Positions 34,779 through 43,075 of a DNA stretch of 64,000 nt are shown here, in pieces. The stretch comes from Streptomyces lavendofoliae (GTDB taxonomy: Bacteria > Actinomycetota > Actinomycetes > Streptomycetales > Streptomycetaceae), in the NCBI RefSeq assembly GCF_014649735.1, contig NZ_BMTP01000001.1, positions 1-64,000 of the forward strand, given 5' to 3'. Under the pieces are notes generated by a model, which was given only the letters and a program-made list of their open reading frames with translations, ran no database searches and was not told the origin of the DNA. The position numbers and the translations under genes are program-made. Positions within the stretch are counted from its first letter, which is position 1; each line of letters begins with the position of its first letter.

Positions 34779-35444
34779 TCAGGCGAGTTGGGCGGCGATG
34801 GCACTGGCCATGGGCGCGGGGACGCCGAGGCGGGCGCGGAGGGTGTCGGTGTCGATGGGGGAGCCGGTACGGGCGTGGTGGTCGGCGGCGACCTTGCGTG
34901 CGTGCTCGACGAGCGAGGCCGGGACGGCGGGAGCGGGAGCGGGGCCGGGCTCAGGGGCCGGAAGGGCGGGTACGTCGACCGGCTCGCTCTCCACCTGAGT
35001 CACGGGCCCGGCGTCCCCGCTGTCCTCCGGCTCGGGTACGTCCTCCAGCTCCGCAGGCTCTGGCTCAACGGGTGCGGCAGGGGCAGGCGCGGAATGGGCA
35101 AGCAGCGTTCCTCCGAGGAAGGCGACCGCGGGCCATCCGGCGACGCCGAAGCGCAGCCAGGCAGGAGGGTCGGCGAGGTCGAGGAAGCCGGCGGTGGCGA
35201 CGTTGGCGCCGAGCGAGGCGAAGAGCGAGACCAGGAACCAGCACCAGGCGAGGCGGGACGAGCCGTCCGCGCGGAGCCGGCGCCAGGCGGCGACCAGGAG
35301 GAGGTCGACGGAGACGGGGTAGGCCCACGCCTTCCATCCGGTCTGTCCGGCAGCGGCGGCCAGGTCGTGCAGGTGGGCGAAGGACAGCGCACCTGCGATC
35401 AGGGCTTGGACCAGCACGGCGTCGACGCGGAGCTTGCTGGTCAT
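34779..35444 (-). CDS. DUF2637 / SpdB-like membrane protein
   Basis: 221 residues with AAGGAGG upstream of the ATG. Four membrane segments in the first 110 residues (starting VLVQALIAGALSFAHLHDLA and VDLLLVAAW) form the DUF2637 domain, followed by a Pro/Glu-rich linker and a C-terminal helical segment (LRARLGVPAPMASAIAAQLA) resembling the DNA-binding tail of spread proteins. It probably aids movement across septa with TraB. Confidence 0.8.
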   Translation of the reverse strand: MTSKLRVDAVLVQALIAGALSFAHLHDLAAAAGQTGWKAWAYPVSVDLLLVAAWRRLRADGSSRLAWCWFLVSLFASLGANVATAGFLDLADPPAWLRFGVAGWPAVAFLGGTLLAHSAPAPAAPVEPEPAELEDVPEPEDSGDAGPVTQVESEPVDVPALPAPEPGPAPAPAVPASLVEHARKVAADHHARTGSPIDTDTLRARLGVPAPMASAIAAQLA

Positions 35445-35532
35445 GACGGCACCTCCTTGGTGGGCGTTTCGGGCATGGCGGGGGTAGGGACGTGGCGCGA
35501 GGAGGCCGCGCCGGCCAGGAGAGCGGGAAGCC
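35445..35532. other. Spacer between spdB and traB
   Basis: 88 bases; only the spdB ribosome site is recognisable. Confidence 0.5.
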
Positions 35533-36540
35533 TCAGGGAGTGGCCGGGGCTGCCGGGGCGGGAATGGCCACGGGCACGGCGGGCGAGGCGAGGACCGGCC
35601 GGAACGCGTCGAGCGCGGGCAGGTCCGGGGTCAGGTGAGCGTGCTTGTTGCAGGCGTCCACAGCGGCGCGGAGCGAGGTGTGGGGCGCCCGGATGCGGGA
35701 CCAGCCGCCCGACGCGTCGCCGGTGATGGCGAGGCCGGGAGCGGAGACGGGGATCTGGACGGTGGCTAGGACGGCGTCCGGCGCGATGTCGCCGAAGGCC
35801 ATGTTGGCGCTGGTCTCGTCGTTGACGCGGTGGGCGGTACGGACGCTGAGCTGGGCGCGGAGCATGGTGATGCCCTTGCCGAGTTCGGAGCCGAAGCGCT
35901 GCCCGCAGATTTCCAGGTAGATGCCGGCGGCGCGTCCGAGCTGGGCGAGGCGGGCGAGGGCGGTGATGATCCGGTCGCGCCGCTTCTCTTCGTCCTTCGT
36001 GGCGAAGAGCGCGAGTTCGGCGACCTCGTCCACGAGGAGGACGATGGGAACGGGGCGGAGGTGGTCGGGGAGGTCCCAGATGTCGGCGGCGATGTCGGCG
36101 TCCGGGGTGTCGGCGGTGATGCGTTGTTCGGCGCGGATGAGCTGGTAGACGTCCTCCATGTGCGCGATGAGGGCATCGAGTAGGTCGGCGGCGGTGTCGG
36201 GGTTGTCGGCCAGCGCGGAGAACCGTCGGGCCAGAGGGAATAGCTCCACCCCCTGCTTGCAGTCGATCCCCACCAAGGCGACCTCCTGGGCGGCGAGTTC
36301 GGCCACCAGGTTCCGCTGGTAGACCGACTTCCCCGACTTGGTGGCTCCGATGGTGAGGGCGTGCGGGGTGGTCCGGTAGTCGCGGTAGTGGACGTCCCCG
36401 TCCTCGCGGAGGGCGACCGGCACCCGCATGGTCGAGCGTTCGGCCCGCGCCGGCATCTGAACCCGCCGGAGCACGTCGTATCCGGTCATCCGCAGTTCGA
36501 CCACGCCGGAGCGGATCTCCCGCGAGGTGACCTCGAACAT
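35533..36540 (-). CDS. TraB/FtsK-type DNA translocase, N-terminally truncated
   Basis: 335 residues remain, against roughly 450 or more expected. Walker A is GATKSGKS (65-72) and Walker B IVLLVDEVAEL (Asp171-Glu172), so the motor core is intact. In frame upstream of the ATG the recognisable TraB sequence continues only for about a dozen codons (CDRLRHSFG) with no start codon, and then meets the end of a NUDIX gene on the other strand. The membrane-spanning N-terminus is absent. Full-length TraB pumps double-stranded DNA during conjugation; this form is unlikely to work alone. Confidence 0.8.
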   Translation of the reverse strand: MFEVTSREIRSGVVELRMTGYDVLRRVQMPARAERSTMRVPVALREDGDVHYRDYRTTPHALTIGATKSGKSVYQRNLVAELAAQEVALVGIDCKQGVELFPLARRFSALADNPDTAADLLDALIAHMEDVYQLIRAEQRITADTPDADIAADIWDLPDHLRPVPIVLLVDEVAELALFATKDEEKRRDRIITALARLAQLGRAAGIYLEICGQRFGSELGKGITMLRAQLSVRTAHRVNDETSANMAFGDIAPDAVLATVQIPVSAPGLAITGDASGGWSRIRAPHTSLRAAVDACNKHAHLTPDLPALDAFRPVLASPAVPVAIPAPAAPATP

Positions 36541-36563
36541 GCCGAACGAGTGCCGGAGCCGGT

Positions 36564-36764
36564 CGCACGCTGGTCTTCCGCTGCAAGCCCGCCGGCGGCG
36601 AGGAACGAACCTCCTCCGAGTCCACCGCGGTCGAATGGCTCACCCCGGAAGAGATCACCGCCCGCATGACCGAGGTCTACGCGATCCGCCTCCTCGACGC
36701 CCTGGACAACAAGGGCCCCCACGTCCGCAGCCACGACGGCCGCCACCTGATCACCCAGCAGTGA
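36564..36764 (+). pseudogene. NUDIX hydrolase, C-terminal remnant
   Basis: An open frame ending TGA at 36762 reads TLVFRCKPAGGEERT, then AVEWLTPEEITARMTEVYAI and SHDGRHLITQQ, the last third of NUDIX hydrolases that occur in these elements. The Nudix box and start are missing. The break joins it to the truncated traB at about 36545-36575, the likely scar of a deletion. Recognition of the family is by eye. Confidence 0.65.
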
Positions 36765-36991
36765 GCACACAGCCACCGCGGCGGATGCCCCGCGAAGAAG
36801 CGATCCTCTTGGTCGAGTGCCTGATGAACCCGGAGACACCCGAAGAGCAGTCCTCCGAGACCCTGACCGCGCTGCAACAGGGCCTGGCTTGCCCCCACAT
36901 CAGCGACTACGTCTTCTGGAGCTCCGACCCCAACCCGACCCCCGAGAAGGTCGTCGACCGAGCCATGGTCTACAAGCCGATCGCCCTCTGA
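36761..36991 (+). CDS. E9-immunity-like small protein
   Basis: 76 residues from a GTG overlapping the NUDIX stop (GTGA); an internal ATG at 36785 would give a 68-residue form. The acidic sequence EAILLVECLMNPE, ALACPHISDYVFW-type centre and VDRAMVYKPIAL end resemble colicin E9 immunity (e9imm) peptides of Streptomyces. It normally follows an intact NUDIX gene. No cognate nuclease bacteriocin is seen, so orphan immunity or a housekeeping role are both possible. Confidence 0.65.
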   Translation: MSTQPPRRMPREEAILLVECLMNPETPEEQSSETLTALQQGLACPHISDYVFWSSDPNPTPEKVVDRAMVYKPIAL

Positions 36992-37027
36992 GGCCAGCGC
37001 GGTAAGAGTTTCCCTACTTCATCAAGG

Positions 37028-37066
37028 CCCGCGCACGGCGCGGGCGCGCGCCGCCTCTGCGGCGCG
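37028..37066. repeat. Two adjacent G+C-rich hairpins
   Basis: Stem one pairs 37028-37034 with 37038-37044 (ACG loop); stem two pairs 37047-37054 with 37059-37066 (CTCT loop). Located after the e9imm-like gene, they may terminate its transcript. Confidence 0.6.
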
Positions 37067-37184
37067 GCCTGCCTCCTGTCTTCGCCCCGGCTGGCCGCGC
37101 CCGGCGGCGCGCTGCGTGCATGCGGGCAGAGGTAGGAAACCCCTCCGTGGCTGGGGCGGTCGGCTCCACGGCTTTAGGCAGCCA

Positions 37185-37295
37185 CTTTGGGGCGAGCCTC
37201 GAAGATCATGGCCCCAACGTCGTGCTCTAGCGGGCAGGTCCACAGACTGCCCGACGCGCCTGAAGCTTACGGGGCCATGATCACTCGCCCCAAAG
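37185..37295. repeat. Nested inverted repeat of 111 bp
   Basis: Outer perfect 12-bp arms at 37185-37196 and 37284-37295; second 12-bp arms at 37204-37215 and 37271-37282; inner 7-bp stem 37231-37237 with 37247-37253. All three are coaxial, so the strand can fold into one long stem with one asymmetric bulge. Such structure suits a single-strand origin, a transfer site or a structured RNA. Confidence 0.7.
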
Positions 37296-37590
37296 CAGCT
37301 CCCGCCCAAAGCCGCTCCACCGACCTCGTGCGTGACACGCCTCAGTCGCGGCCCCCATCATCCAGTCAGTAGCCGGCACACGCGACTCCTCTGACGGTGC
37401 GGCGCCGTTGCACCACTGCAGTGGGACGCCCTCGGGCCCTGGCGGACCGGGACTGCGGCCGTCTGCGTAGATGAATAACACACTGCCCTTCTGCGTAACC
37501 AACGACGCACTTTCGTGAAAGCGGTGCCCGGACAAACTCCAGCCGCTAGGCTAGCGGGCCACCAGCTGGGGCGCTTAAGGGGAGGACAAC

Positions 37591-39240
37591 ATGGCGAAAC
37601 ACATGGTAAATCTCGATGCTCTCATCCCGCGCGAAGACTTCGAGGCGGCAAGCCCTGAAGCGCTTACGCAGCCATCAGGACTAATGGCAAATCTCGGCGT
37701 AGCCGAACTGGGGCCCGAGAGCTTCATGTACAACGTCCTCCGTAAGCCTGACTTTCAGAGGGAAACAGCAAACTGGACTCCAGACAAGGTTGCTGCACTA
37801 GTACGGAGCTTCCTGGAAGGAGACCTAATCCCTGCCATCATTCTCTGGCGCTCACCGAAAAGCGGCAATATCTTTGCAATTGACGGAGCTCATAGACTCA
37901 GCGCATTGATCGCTTGGGTTCACGACGACTATGGCGATAAGCACCGCTCGCTGCGATTCTTCGACGGCGTTATCCCCTCCGAACAACAAAAGGCCGCCGA
38001 AACAACAAGGAAGTTGATCCAGGACAGCGTAGGATCTTTCAGCGAGCTCAAGACAGCGCTACAAAACCCCGACACCACCTCTAGCGAAAAACTGCGCCTG
38101 GCTAGAAATCTCAGCGCTTTCGCGCTCCAGCTACAATGGGTAAACGGCGAAGCCGAGAAGGCGGAAAGCTCCTTCTTTCGAATCAATCAACAAGCCACAC
38201 CTATTGACCCTACTGAGCTCGATATGATCAAAGCGCGCCACAAGCCTAACGCTCTCGCGGCACGCGCATTCATTCGAGCGGGTACCGGACATAAGTACTG
38301 GTCCTCCTTTGATGATCCAATTCAGATGGAAATCGAGTCGCTAGCGAAGGACGTCTACGATCTGATTTTCAGACCAACCCTCGACATGTCCATCAGGTCC
38401 ACCGACCTGCCAGTCGCTGGGCGAGGCTACTCGGCGGACAGTTTGAAGATGGTATTCGAACTCGTCAACTTCGTGAACAGGCTACGCCCAGAGATGTGGC
38501 AGCCTGAGAAGAACGGGCGTAAGCGAACCACCGCGAATCAGAGCGACATGAGCACTCTCGCAGACGACCTCGATGGCACAGCCACACTCGAATTCATGCG
38601 AGCCACCAAAAAAGCTGCCTCGAAGATTGCCGGAAATTCACCAGCATCCCTAGGGCTTCACCCGGCCGTCTACTTCTATAGCGCGACTGGAAGATTTCAA
38701 CCAGCTGCCTTCCTGGCCGCAGTGGCCTTCACGCAGGAACTGGTGGAAAAGCGACGCCTCGTGAAGTACACCGAGCTCCGGGCCAAGTTCGAGGACTTCC
38801 TGGTCAGCTACAAGCACTTTCTGAATCAGATTGTTCAATCCTATGGAAGCCTTCAGAGGTCGGTGCCACCGATCCTCGAAATGTACAAGATCCTTCTAGA
38901 TTCCCTGGCTGAAGGACTTGACGATGAGGCCACAATTGAGCGAATGCGCGCGAACTCCAATCCGCGCCTACCGGTCAAAGCCATCACGGAAGATGATAGA
39001 AGACATGGGCGAAACTTCTCTAGCGAAACCAAGAACGCAATCGTCCTAAAGGCGACACTGGAATCCTCTCCGGTCTGCCAAATCTGCAACGCGCGGCTGC
39101 ATTTGAGATCAATGACATTCGACCACAAAATTCGCAAGGAGGATGGCGGTGGCGGAGCTATGGATAACGGACAGATGACTCACCCATACTGCAACTCTGG
39201 CTACAAAGAGAGCCGCCCATCATCTGAAGCGACTCGCTAG
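37591..39240 (+). CDS. DUF262-type protein with C-terminal HNH nuclease
   Basis: 549 residues with much lower G+C and AT-rich codons. The N-terminal DUF262/ParB-like part has DFQR (54-57) and IDGAHRLSALIAW (97-109), the latter a variant of the family DGQQR motif implicated in NTP hydrolysis. A long helical middle follows. The C-terminus carries an HNH module with CQIC (496-499), MTFDHK (His512) and MDNGQMTHPYC, the zinc-bound HNH layout. DUF262-HNH proteins occur in GmrSD-type and other phage-defence systems. It has its own GGGGAGGA site and a terminator. Confidence 0.78.
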   Translation: MAKHMVNLDALIPREDFEAASPEALTQPSGLMANLGVAELGPESFMYNVLRKPDFQRETANWTPDKVAALVRSFLEGDLIPAIILWRSPKSGNIFAIDGAHRLSALIAWVHDDYGDKHRSLRFFDGVIPSEQQKAAETTRKLIQDSVGSFSELKTALQNPDTTSSEKLRLARNLSAFALQLQWVNGEAEKAESSFFRINQQATPIDPTELDMIKARHKPNALAARAFIRAGTGHKYWSSFDDPIQMEIESLAKDVYDLIFRPTLDMSIRSTDLPVAGRGYSADSLKMVFELVNFVNRLRPEMWQPEKNGRKRTTANQSDMSTLADDLDGTATLEFMRATKKAASKIAGNSPASLGLHPAVYFYSATGRFQPAAFLAAVAFTQELVEKRRLVKYTELRAKFEDFLVSYKHFLNQIVQSYGSLQRSVPPILEMYKILLDSLAEGLDDEATIERMRANSNPRLPVKAITEDDRRHGRNFSSETKNAIVLKATLESSPVCQICNARLHLRSMTFDHKIRKEDGGGGAMDNGQMTHPYCNSGYKESRPSSEATR

Positions 39241-39279
39241 CCTCTTACTGCGTTGAATACCGGCTGAACTGCTGACACG

Positions 39280-39308
39280 ACGGCCCCCGGATGGTATCCG
39301 GGGGCCGT
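39280..39308 (+). terminator. Bidirectional-type hairpin terminator
   Basis: Perfect 13-bp stem (39280-39292 with 39296-39308) and a three-base loop, between the convergent DUF262-HNH and vsr genes. Confidence 0.8.
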
Positions 39309-39387
39309 GGCACTGAATCAACGTCGAGCCTCGCCACAGGACCCGCTTGCGCTGTGGCACCTAGTTGACAGGATTTACCGTCAGGGG

Positions 39388-40173
39388 TCACAGATCCTGT
39401 CGAGCCTTGGCTACAGCCATCGCCACGGCTTCCGCAGCCGCACCGACATCATCGTGCTCCCATACACGAAGGACGGTCCAGCCGGCGGCGACGAGGAGGG
39501 CGTTCGTCTCCGCATCGCGTTCCATATTTCCGCTGATTTTGGCCGACCACAGCTCTGAGTTTTTTTTGGCCGGACGGCTATGCAGGGGGCACCCGTGCCA
39601 AAAGCAGCCGTCGACGAAAACTGCAACGCGCTCCCTAGGGAACACCACGTCCGCGCGCCGCCGGATCTCAGGGATAGGACGGGTATCCACTCGGTATCGC
39701 AACCCAGACGCGTGAAGGAGCGAACGCAGCGCCAGCTCGGGTCCAGTATCACGGGCGCGGTTCGCCTGCATGTTGACGCGAACCCCTATGGAAGAGGCCT
39801 TAGAGTCCGCCGGAAGAGGTCTCTCCGTTACAAAACCCTGCTCCCACGCGTATCGCCAGGCTTCGGCCAGGTTGGCTCCTCGCCAATCCTGTGAGACCTC
39901 GCAGACGTACCGCTCCTGTGTCTCCCCGTCCTTCGACCAGCGAAGGTATGCACGAATCCTTCGCGTTCGACGGTAGAGACGCAGACTAATAGAGGCTCTT
40001 GCGTATCGATTATCCCCTAGCGCCACCCAGCGGCGATGCCTCCCGCCAGCAGCCTTATCCTGTTCGACAGTAGGCGGCGCGGCTCCAGCCCGCCGCTTGT
40101 ACGCACGCTCTGGCGGGACCTCTTCCTTCCAGTGCCGACCAACCGAATCCATCAATGAGTCACTGCCCCGCAT
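39388..40173 (-). CDS. vsr: Very short patch repair (Vsr-type) endonuclease with N-terminal extension
   Basis: 261 residues if started at 40173 (14-base overlap with the methylase gene); 254 from the ATG at 40152. Only the C-terminal ~135 residues match Vsr: NRARDTGPELALRSLLH, the catalytic VFVDGCFWHGCPLH with the metal-binding Asp, and LRVWEHDD. Vsr nicks beside T-G mismatches from 5-methylcytosine deamination, which protects the site of the coupled C5 methylase. The basic N-terminal extension (1-125) is unusual and may bind DNA. Confidence 0.85.
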   Translation of the reverse strand: MRGSDSLMDSVGRHWKEEVPPERAYKRRAGAAPPTVEQDKAAGGRHRRWVALGDNRYARASISLRLYRRTRRIRAYLRWSKDGETQERYVCEVSQDWRGANLAEAWRYAWEQGFVTERPLPADSKASSIGVRVNMQANRARDTGPELALRSLLHASGLRYRVDTRPIPEIRRRADVVFPRERVAVFVDGCFWHGCPLHSRPAKKNSELWSAKISGNMERDAETNALLVAAGWTVLRVWEHDDVGAAAEAVAMAVAKARQDL

Positions 40174-41539
40174 CGTCGAGGGTCTCTGCTACCGCCCGCG
40201 CAAAGTGCTCCCCAAGAAGTACTGGCACGGCGTTTCCGAGTTGACGCATTTTCTCGCCCCTGGGACCGCTACCCTCCCAGTCGTCAGGGAACGTCATGAC
40301 TCGGGCGGTCTCCCTGACAGTCATGTAGCGATGCCGGTAGGTCGCGCCATCTCCAGGCACGGAGCCGGATGCCAACTCATCAAGTAGCACCACCGATTCA
40401 CCGCCCGGAACCCCGTGTACCCCCGCCTTAACGGTCTTTGCTGGCCTGTCGAGTTCGTTAGGGGTATGGCCCTTGTAGATCCGCGCCTCAGGCCAGCCGA
40501 CATGATCAGAGATGCCAAGGTGGTCAGCTTGATTGGTCTTCTTGTCCAGCATCTCGAGGTCGATATTCGGGAGCGCTGGTAGCCTTTCATCAGTACCGTA
40601 TCCCTGGATTGCGTCACGGAGGGTTCGCCAGGGAGGAAGGTCCTCCTCTCCCAACTTGGGCTGGACATCCTTTGGGATACGCGCCCGAACCCGTTCCCGT
40701 ACGTGCGGCTCAACGTAGCCATGTCGCGTCCAGTACTCACTGTTGTCGTCTAGCAATGACAAGTAGAGAGCTTCTTCGGAGTATTTTCGCGCAGAGTAGA
40801 TCTCGTAGAATTTTTCAATATCGACGGGAAGATCAGCCCGGAAGGCAACCATCACAACGCGATTGCGCACCTGCGGTACGCCGAAATCGGCCGCATTCAC
40901 TGGGAACACCTTGACGCGGTAGTGCTCCGCGTTGTCATCTTCGTCAGGAAGGTCGACCGTATCGCCCAAAATGCTAGCCAGCTTGCGGTTGTGCTCCTGC
41001 CACAAGTCATTGGACTTTCGGGACTCAAATGGCAAAGCAAGTTCACGCTGAATATAAGTGAAGTAGTCCCGGAAGGAAGGCCTCAGAAGACCCCGAACAT
41101 TCTCACAGATAACAGCCTTTGGGCGCATCTCGCGAATGGCCTTAAACATGGCGGGGAACATGTTTCGCTTGTCCTCATCCCCCTTCGCCACGCCTCCAGC
41201 GCTGAAGGGCTGGCATGGAGGCCCGCCAGCCAACACATCCACCTGTCCCTCGAAGGCGCTCAGGTCTAGATGACTGACATCCAACGGGAAGAGAGGCGCG
41301 GGCTCACCCTCGGCCGGCGGTACGGGACTCCGCGACTCCGTACGCTTGACCCCGTCAACGCCGAGCGTCCTGCTTGCGTTAGCCTCAAGGGTCTCGCACG
41401 CCCGCGCGTTGAACTCGTTAAGCAGGAGAGGGCGGAAGCCAGCACGGTGCACCGCCATGGCGAGGCCACCCCCGCCGGCGAACAGTTCAACGCTAGTGCG
41501 GGGCTTCTTCATGTCTCCTGGCAGGTCAACCATGAGCAA
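40160..41539 (-). CDS. DNA (cytosine-5) methyltransferase of the restriction system
   Basis: 459 residues from 41539 (other starts at 41533 or 41512 are possible; none has a clear ribosome site). Motifs in order: I FAGGGG (20-25, SAM binding), IV GGPPCQPFS with catalytic Cys109, VI ENVRG (146-150), VIII QVRNRVV and X GNAVPVLLGEHFARAV. The methylation target is inferred from the partner nuclease (CCGCGG class). The vsr gene overlaps its end; the nuclease gene diverges from it. Confidence 0.92.
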   Translation of the reverse strand: MLMVDLPGDMKKPRTSVELFAGGGGLAMAVHRAGFRPLLLNEFNARACETLEANASRTLGVDGVKRTESRSPVPPAEGEPAPLFPLDVSHLDLSAFEGQVDVLAGGPPCQPFSAGGVAKGDEDKRNMFPAMFKAIREMRPKAVICENVRGLLRPSFRDYFTYIQRELALPFESRKSNDLWQEHNRKLASILGDTVDLPDEDDNAEHYRVKVFPVNAADFGVPQVRNRVVMVAFRADLPVDIEKFYEIYSARKYSEEALYLSLLDDNSEYWTRHGYVEPHVRERVRARIPKDVQPKLGEEDLPPWRTLRDAIQGYGTDERLPALPNIDLEMLDKKTNQADHLGISDHVGWPEARIYKGHTPNELDRPAKTVKAGVHGVPGGESVVLLDELASGSVPGDGATYRHRYMTVRETARVMTFPDDWEGSGPRGEKMRQLGNAVPVLLGEHFARAVAETLDDAGQ

Positions 41540-41545
41540 ACCATA

Positions 41546-41551
41546 CCGCGG
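41546..41551. promoter_or_regulatory. Lone CCGCGG site in the divergent methylase-nuclease promoter region
   Basis: A palindromic CCGCGG, the site cut by Eco29kI-type enzymes, lies 7 bases upstream of the methylase ATG. By eye it is the only one in 37591-42496. Methylation of the site may regulate the system, as in some other R-M pairs. Confidence 0.45.
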
Positions 41552-41650
41552 AGTTTGCGATCTTGAGGCACGTTAGCCCGAAGGTGCCCGCAGCGAACCA
41601 TGTCACGCCCTAGAGTTCCCTTGATCATCAAGCCAGGAGGGGAGACGGCG

Positions 41651-42496
41651 ATGCCGGACACAGCGGGACGGGGCGGCGCGAATCATGGTGACTTCAGACT
41701 CAGCATCACACAGGCGCTCGGTGATCAACTGGCCGATGCCCTGGACGATCTGATCCCTGCCCCACTGACAGAGCCCAACTTGGCCGAACTGGAAGATCGC
41801 CCCGGCGTCTACCAGCTGTACCGAAATGGCGACTTCGTCTATGTAGGCAAGGCGGATAAATCGCTACCGACCCGGATCCTGAAGCACCTGAGGAAGGTAT
41901 CGGGACGCCAGGGCATCTCCCTTTCTGAGATGACTTTCACCTGCCTCTATGTCGCCGAAGACTTCTCAGCGCTCGCGCCCGAGAAATTGCTGATCAATAA
42001 TTACAAGAAGCGAGGGGAAATTCCTTGGAACAACAACGGGTTCGGCAATAATGATCCGGGTAAGCGCCGAGACGAGACCGTTGTAAAAGAAAATCACTTC
42101 GATGCACTTTTCCCCATCGACCTGGGTCGGACGATTCCGCAAATAGCTCCCGGAACGACTACGCTCGCCAAGCTGTTGGCCCACGTGAGCAAGGTGGCCC
42201 CTTACACCTTCCGCTATGAGAAGAAGAAGATGGGCTCAGCTTATAGGAGGGAGATACAGATTCTTGATGCGGATCTGACGGTTGATCAACTCTTCAGTCT
42301 CATTGCGAGGAACTTGCCCGAAGAATGGCAGATCGCCGCACTTCCAGGCCGGGCTATCATGTACCCCGATAACCAGCGAGCCTATCCAAGTGCGTGGCGA
42401 TACTATCGCGGGCGGCAGGTTCTCGACGTCGAACCTGAGATTGGCGAAGCAGGCGAGATCCCTGAGGAGCCTGACGCAGTAGACGATGAGGGCTAA
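41651..42496 (+). CDS. Eco29kI-type GIY-YIG restriction endonuclease
   Basis: 281 residues from an ATG after AGGAGGGG (41635-41642). The GIY-YIG core is GVYQLY (Tyr54), YVGKA (Tyr64), TRILKHL (Arg75, His79), SALAPEK (Glu111) and IPWNNNGFGNNDPG, a layout specific to the Eco29kI group. Eco29kI cuts CCGCGG; the specificity here is inferred. It faces away from the methylase, a usual way to balance expression, and a terminator follows. Confidence 0.88.
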   Translation: MPDTAGRGGANHGDFRLSITQALGDQLADALDDLIPAPLTEPNLAELEDRPGVYQLYRNGDFVYVGKADKSLPTRILKHLRKVSGRQGISLSEMTFTCLYVAEDFSALAPEKLLINNYKKRGEIPWNNNGFGNNDPGKRRDETVVKENHFDALFPIDLGRTIPQIAPGTTTLAKLLAHVSKVAPYTFRYEKKKMGSAYRREIQILDADLTVDQLFSLIARNLPEEWQIAALPGRAIMYPDNQRAYPSAWRYYRGRQVLDVEPEIGEAGEIPEEPDAVDDEG

Positions 42497-42793
42497 TACA
42501 GCTCACGGCCGATGCCTCACGAAGTGACTGGGCGGGCGCCGCTCAACGGGGCTGCGTCGCCCCTCCCAGACTCAGACGAGGCGCTGCGGCCTATGCGTGG
42601 ACGAGTACACGACCTAAGAGCCGTCATAAGCAGCTGACCAGCAACGATCTGTGCGCTACATACGGCCTCCGGAGCCGTGTGTCAGAGAAGCCCCCGGCAG
42701 AGATGCCGGGGGCTTCATGGTCGTGCATGCGGGGCCCTGTGCCCCTCTTCGCTTCGAGGCGGGATGGCCTTGTTGGGGCGGGTTGGATCCCGT
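42497..42793. other. Spacer after the restriction gene
   Basis: 297 bases without a credible gene apart from the hairpin at 42687-42716. Short open frames lack codon bias. Confidence 0.5.
42687..42716. terminator. Hairpin terminator between convergent genes
   Basis: Perfect 12-bp stem (42687-42698 with 42705-42716) and AGAGAT loop. It can serve the restriction gene and, on the minus strand, the operon ending at 42794. Confidence 0.75.
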
Positions 42794-43075
42794 CTATGGG
42801 AGGCGCCAGCCGCGGCTCTCTGCAATGCGTAGCACCTGGCCCAAGGCTTCCATGAGATCCGCGGACACCGCACGAAGATCCACCGGATCGGGCTCCGGGA
42901 GGCCGAGCAGCTCGATGGCGTGGTGCAGTACGCCGGCCGCCTGGTCGAGGTAGGTCGTTTCGAGGGTGTCGGCCAGGCGAGACAGGTGGCTGCTGTCGTC
43001 GTCGGTGCTCAGGAAGCACGGTTTGCCGTCGGGGCCGGACCAAGGGAGGAGCCGCAGTTCGTCACGGGAGGTCAT
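42794..43075 (-). CDS. Small acidic protein of the element regulatory operon
   Basis: 93 residues, unrecognised. It starts MTSRDELRLLPWSGPDGKPC and is acidic and helical afterwards, with LGLPEPDPVDLRAVSADLM near the middle. It overlaps the upstream GntR gene by four bases (ATGA). Similar genes follow GntR regulators in Streptomyces elements. Confidence 0.65.
   Translation of the reverse strand: MTSRDELRLLPWSGPDGKPCFLSTDDDSSHLSRLADTLETTYLDQAAGVLHHAIELLGLPEPDPVDLRAVSADLMEALGQVLRIAESRGWRLP

Larger units (their letters stand above)
36992..37590. other. Long structured non-coding region
   Basis: 599 bases without a convincing gene. It holds two tight hairpins (37028-37066) and a nested inverted repeat (37185-37295), listed separately. 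The right end drops in G+C towards the defence gene at 37591. Candidates are a transfer locus, a single-strand origin or an RNA. Confidence 0.5.

Noticed and set aside
37185..37295. The nested inverted repeat as insertion-sequence ends.
   Set aside because: No transposase or target duplication; the arms are coaxial rather than terminal.
39307..39558. A small plus-strand frame over the vsr gene.
   Set aside because: Antisense to the clear Vsr catalytic core and without a ribosome site.
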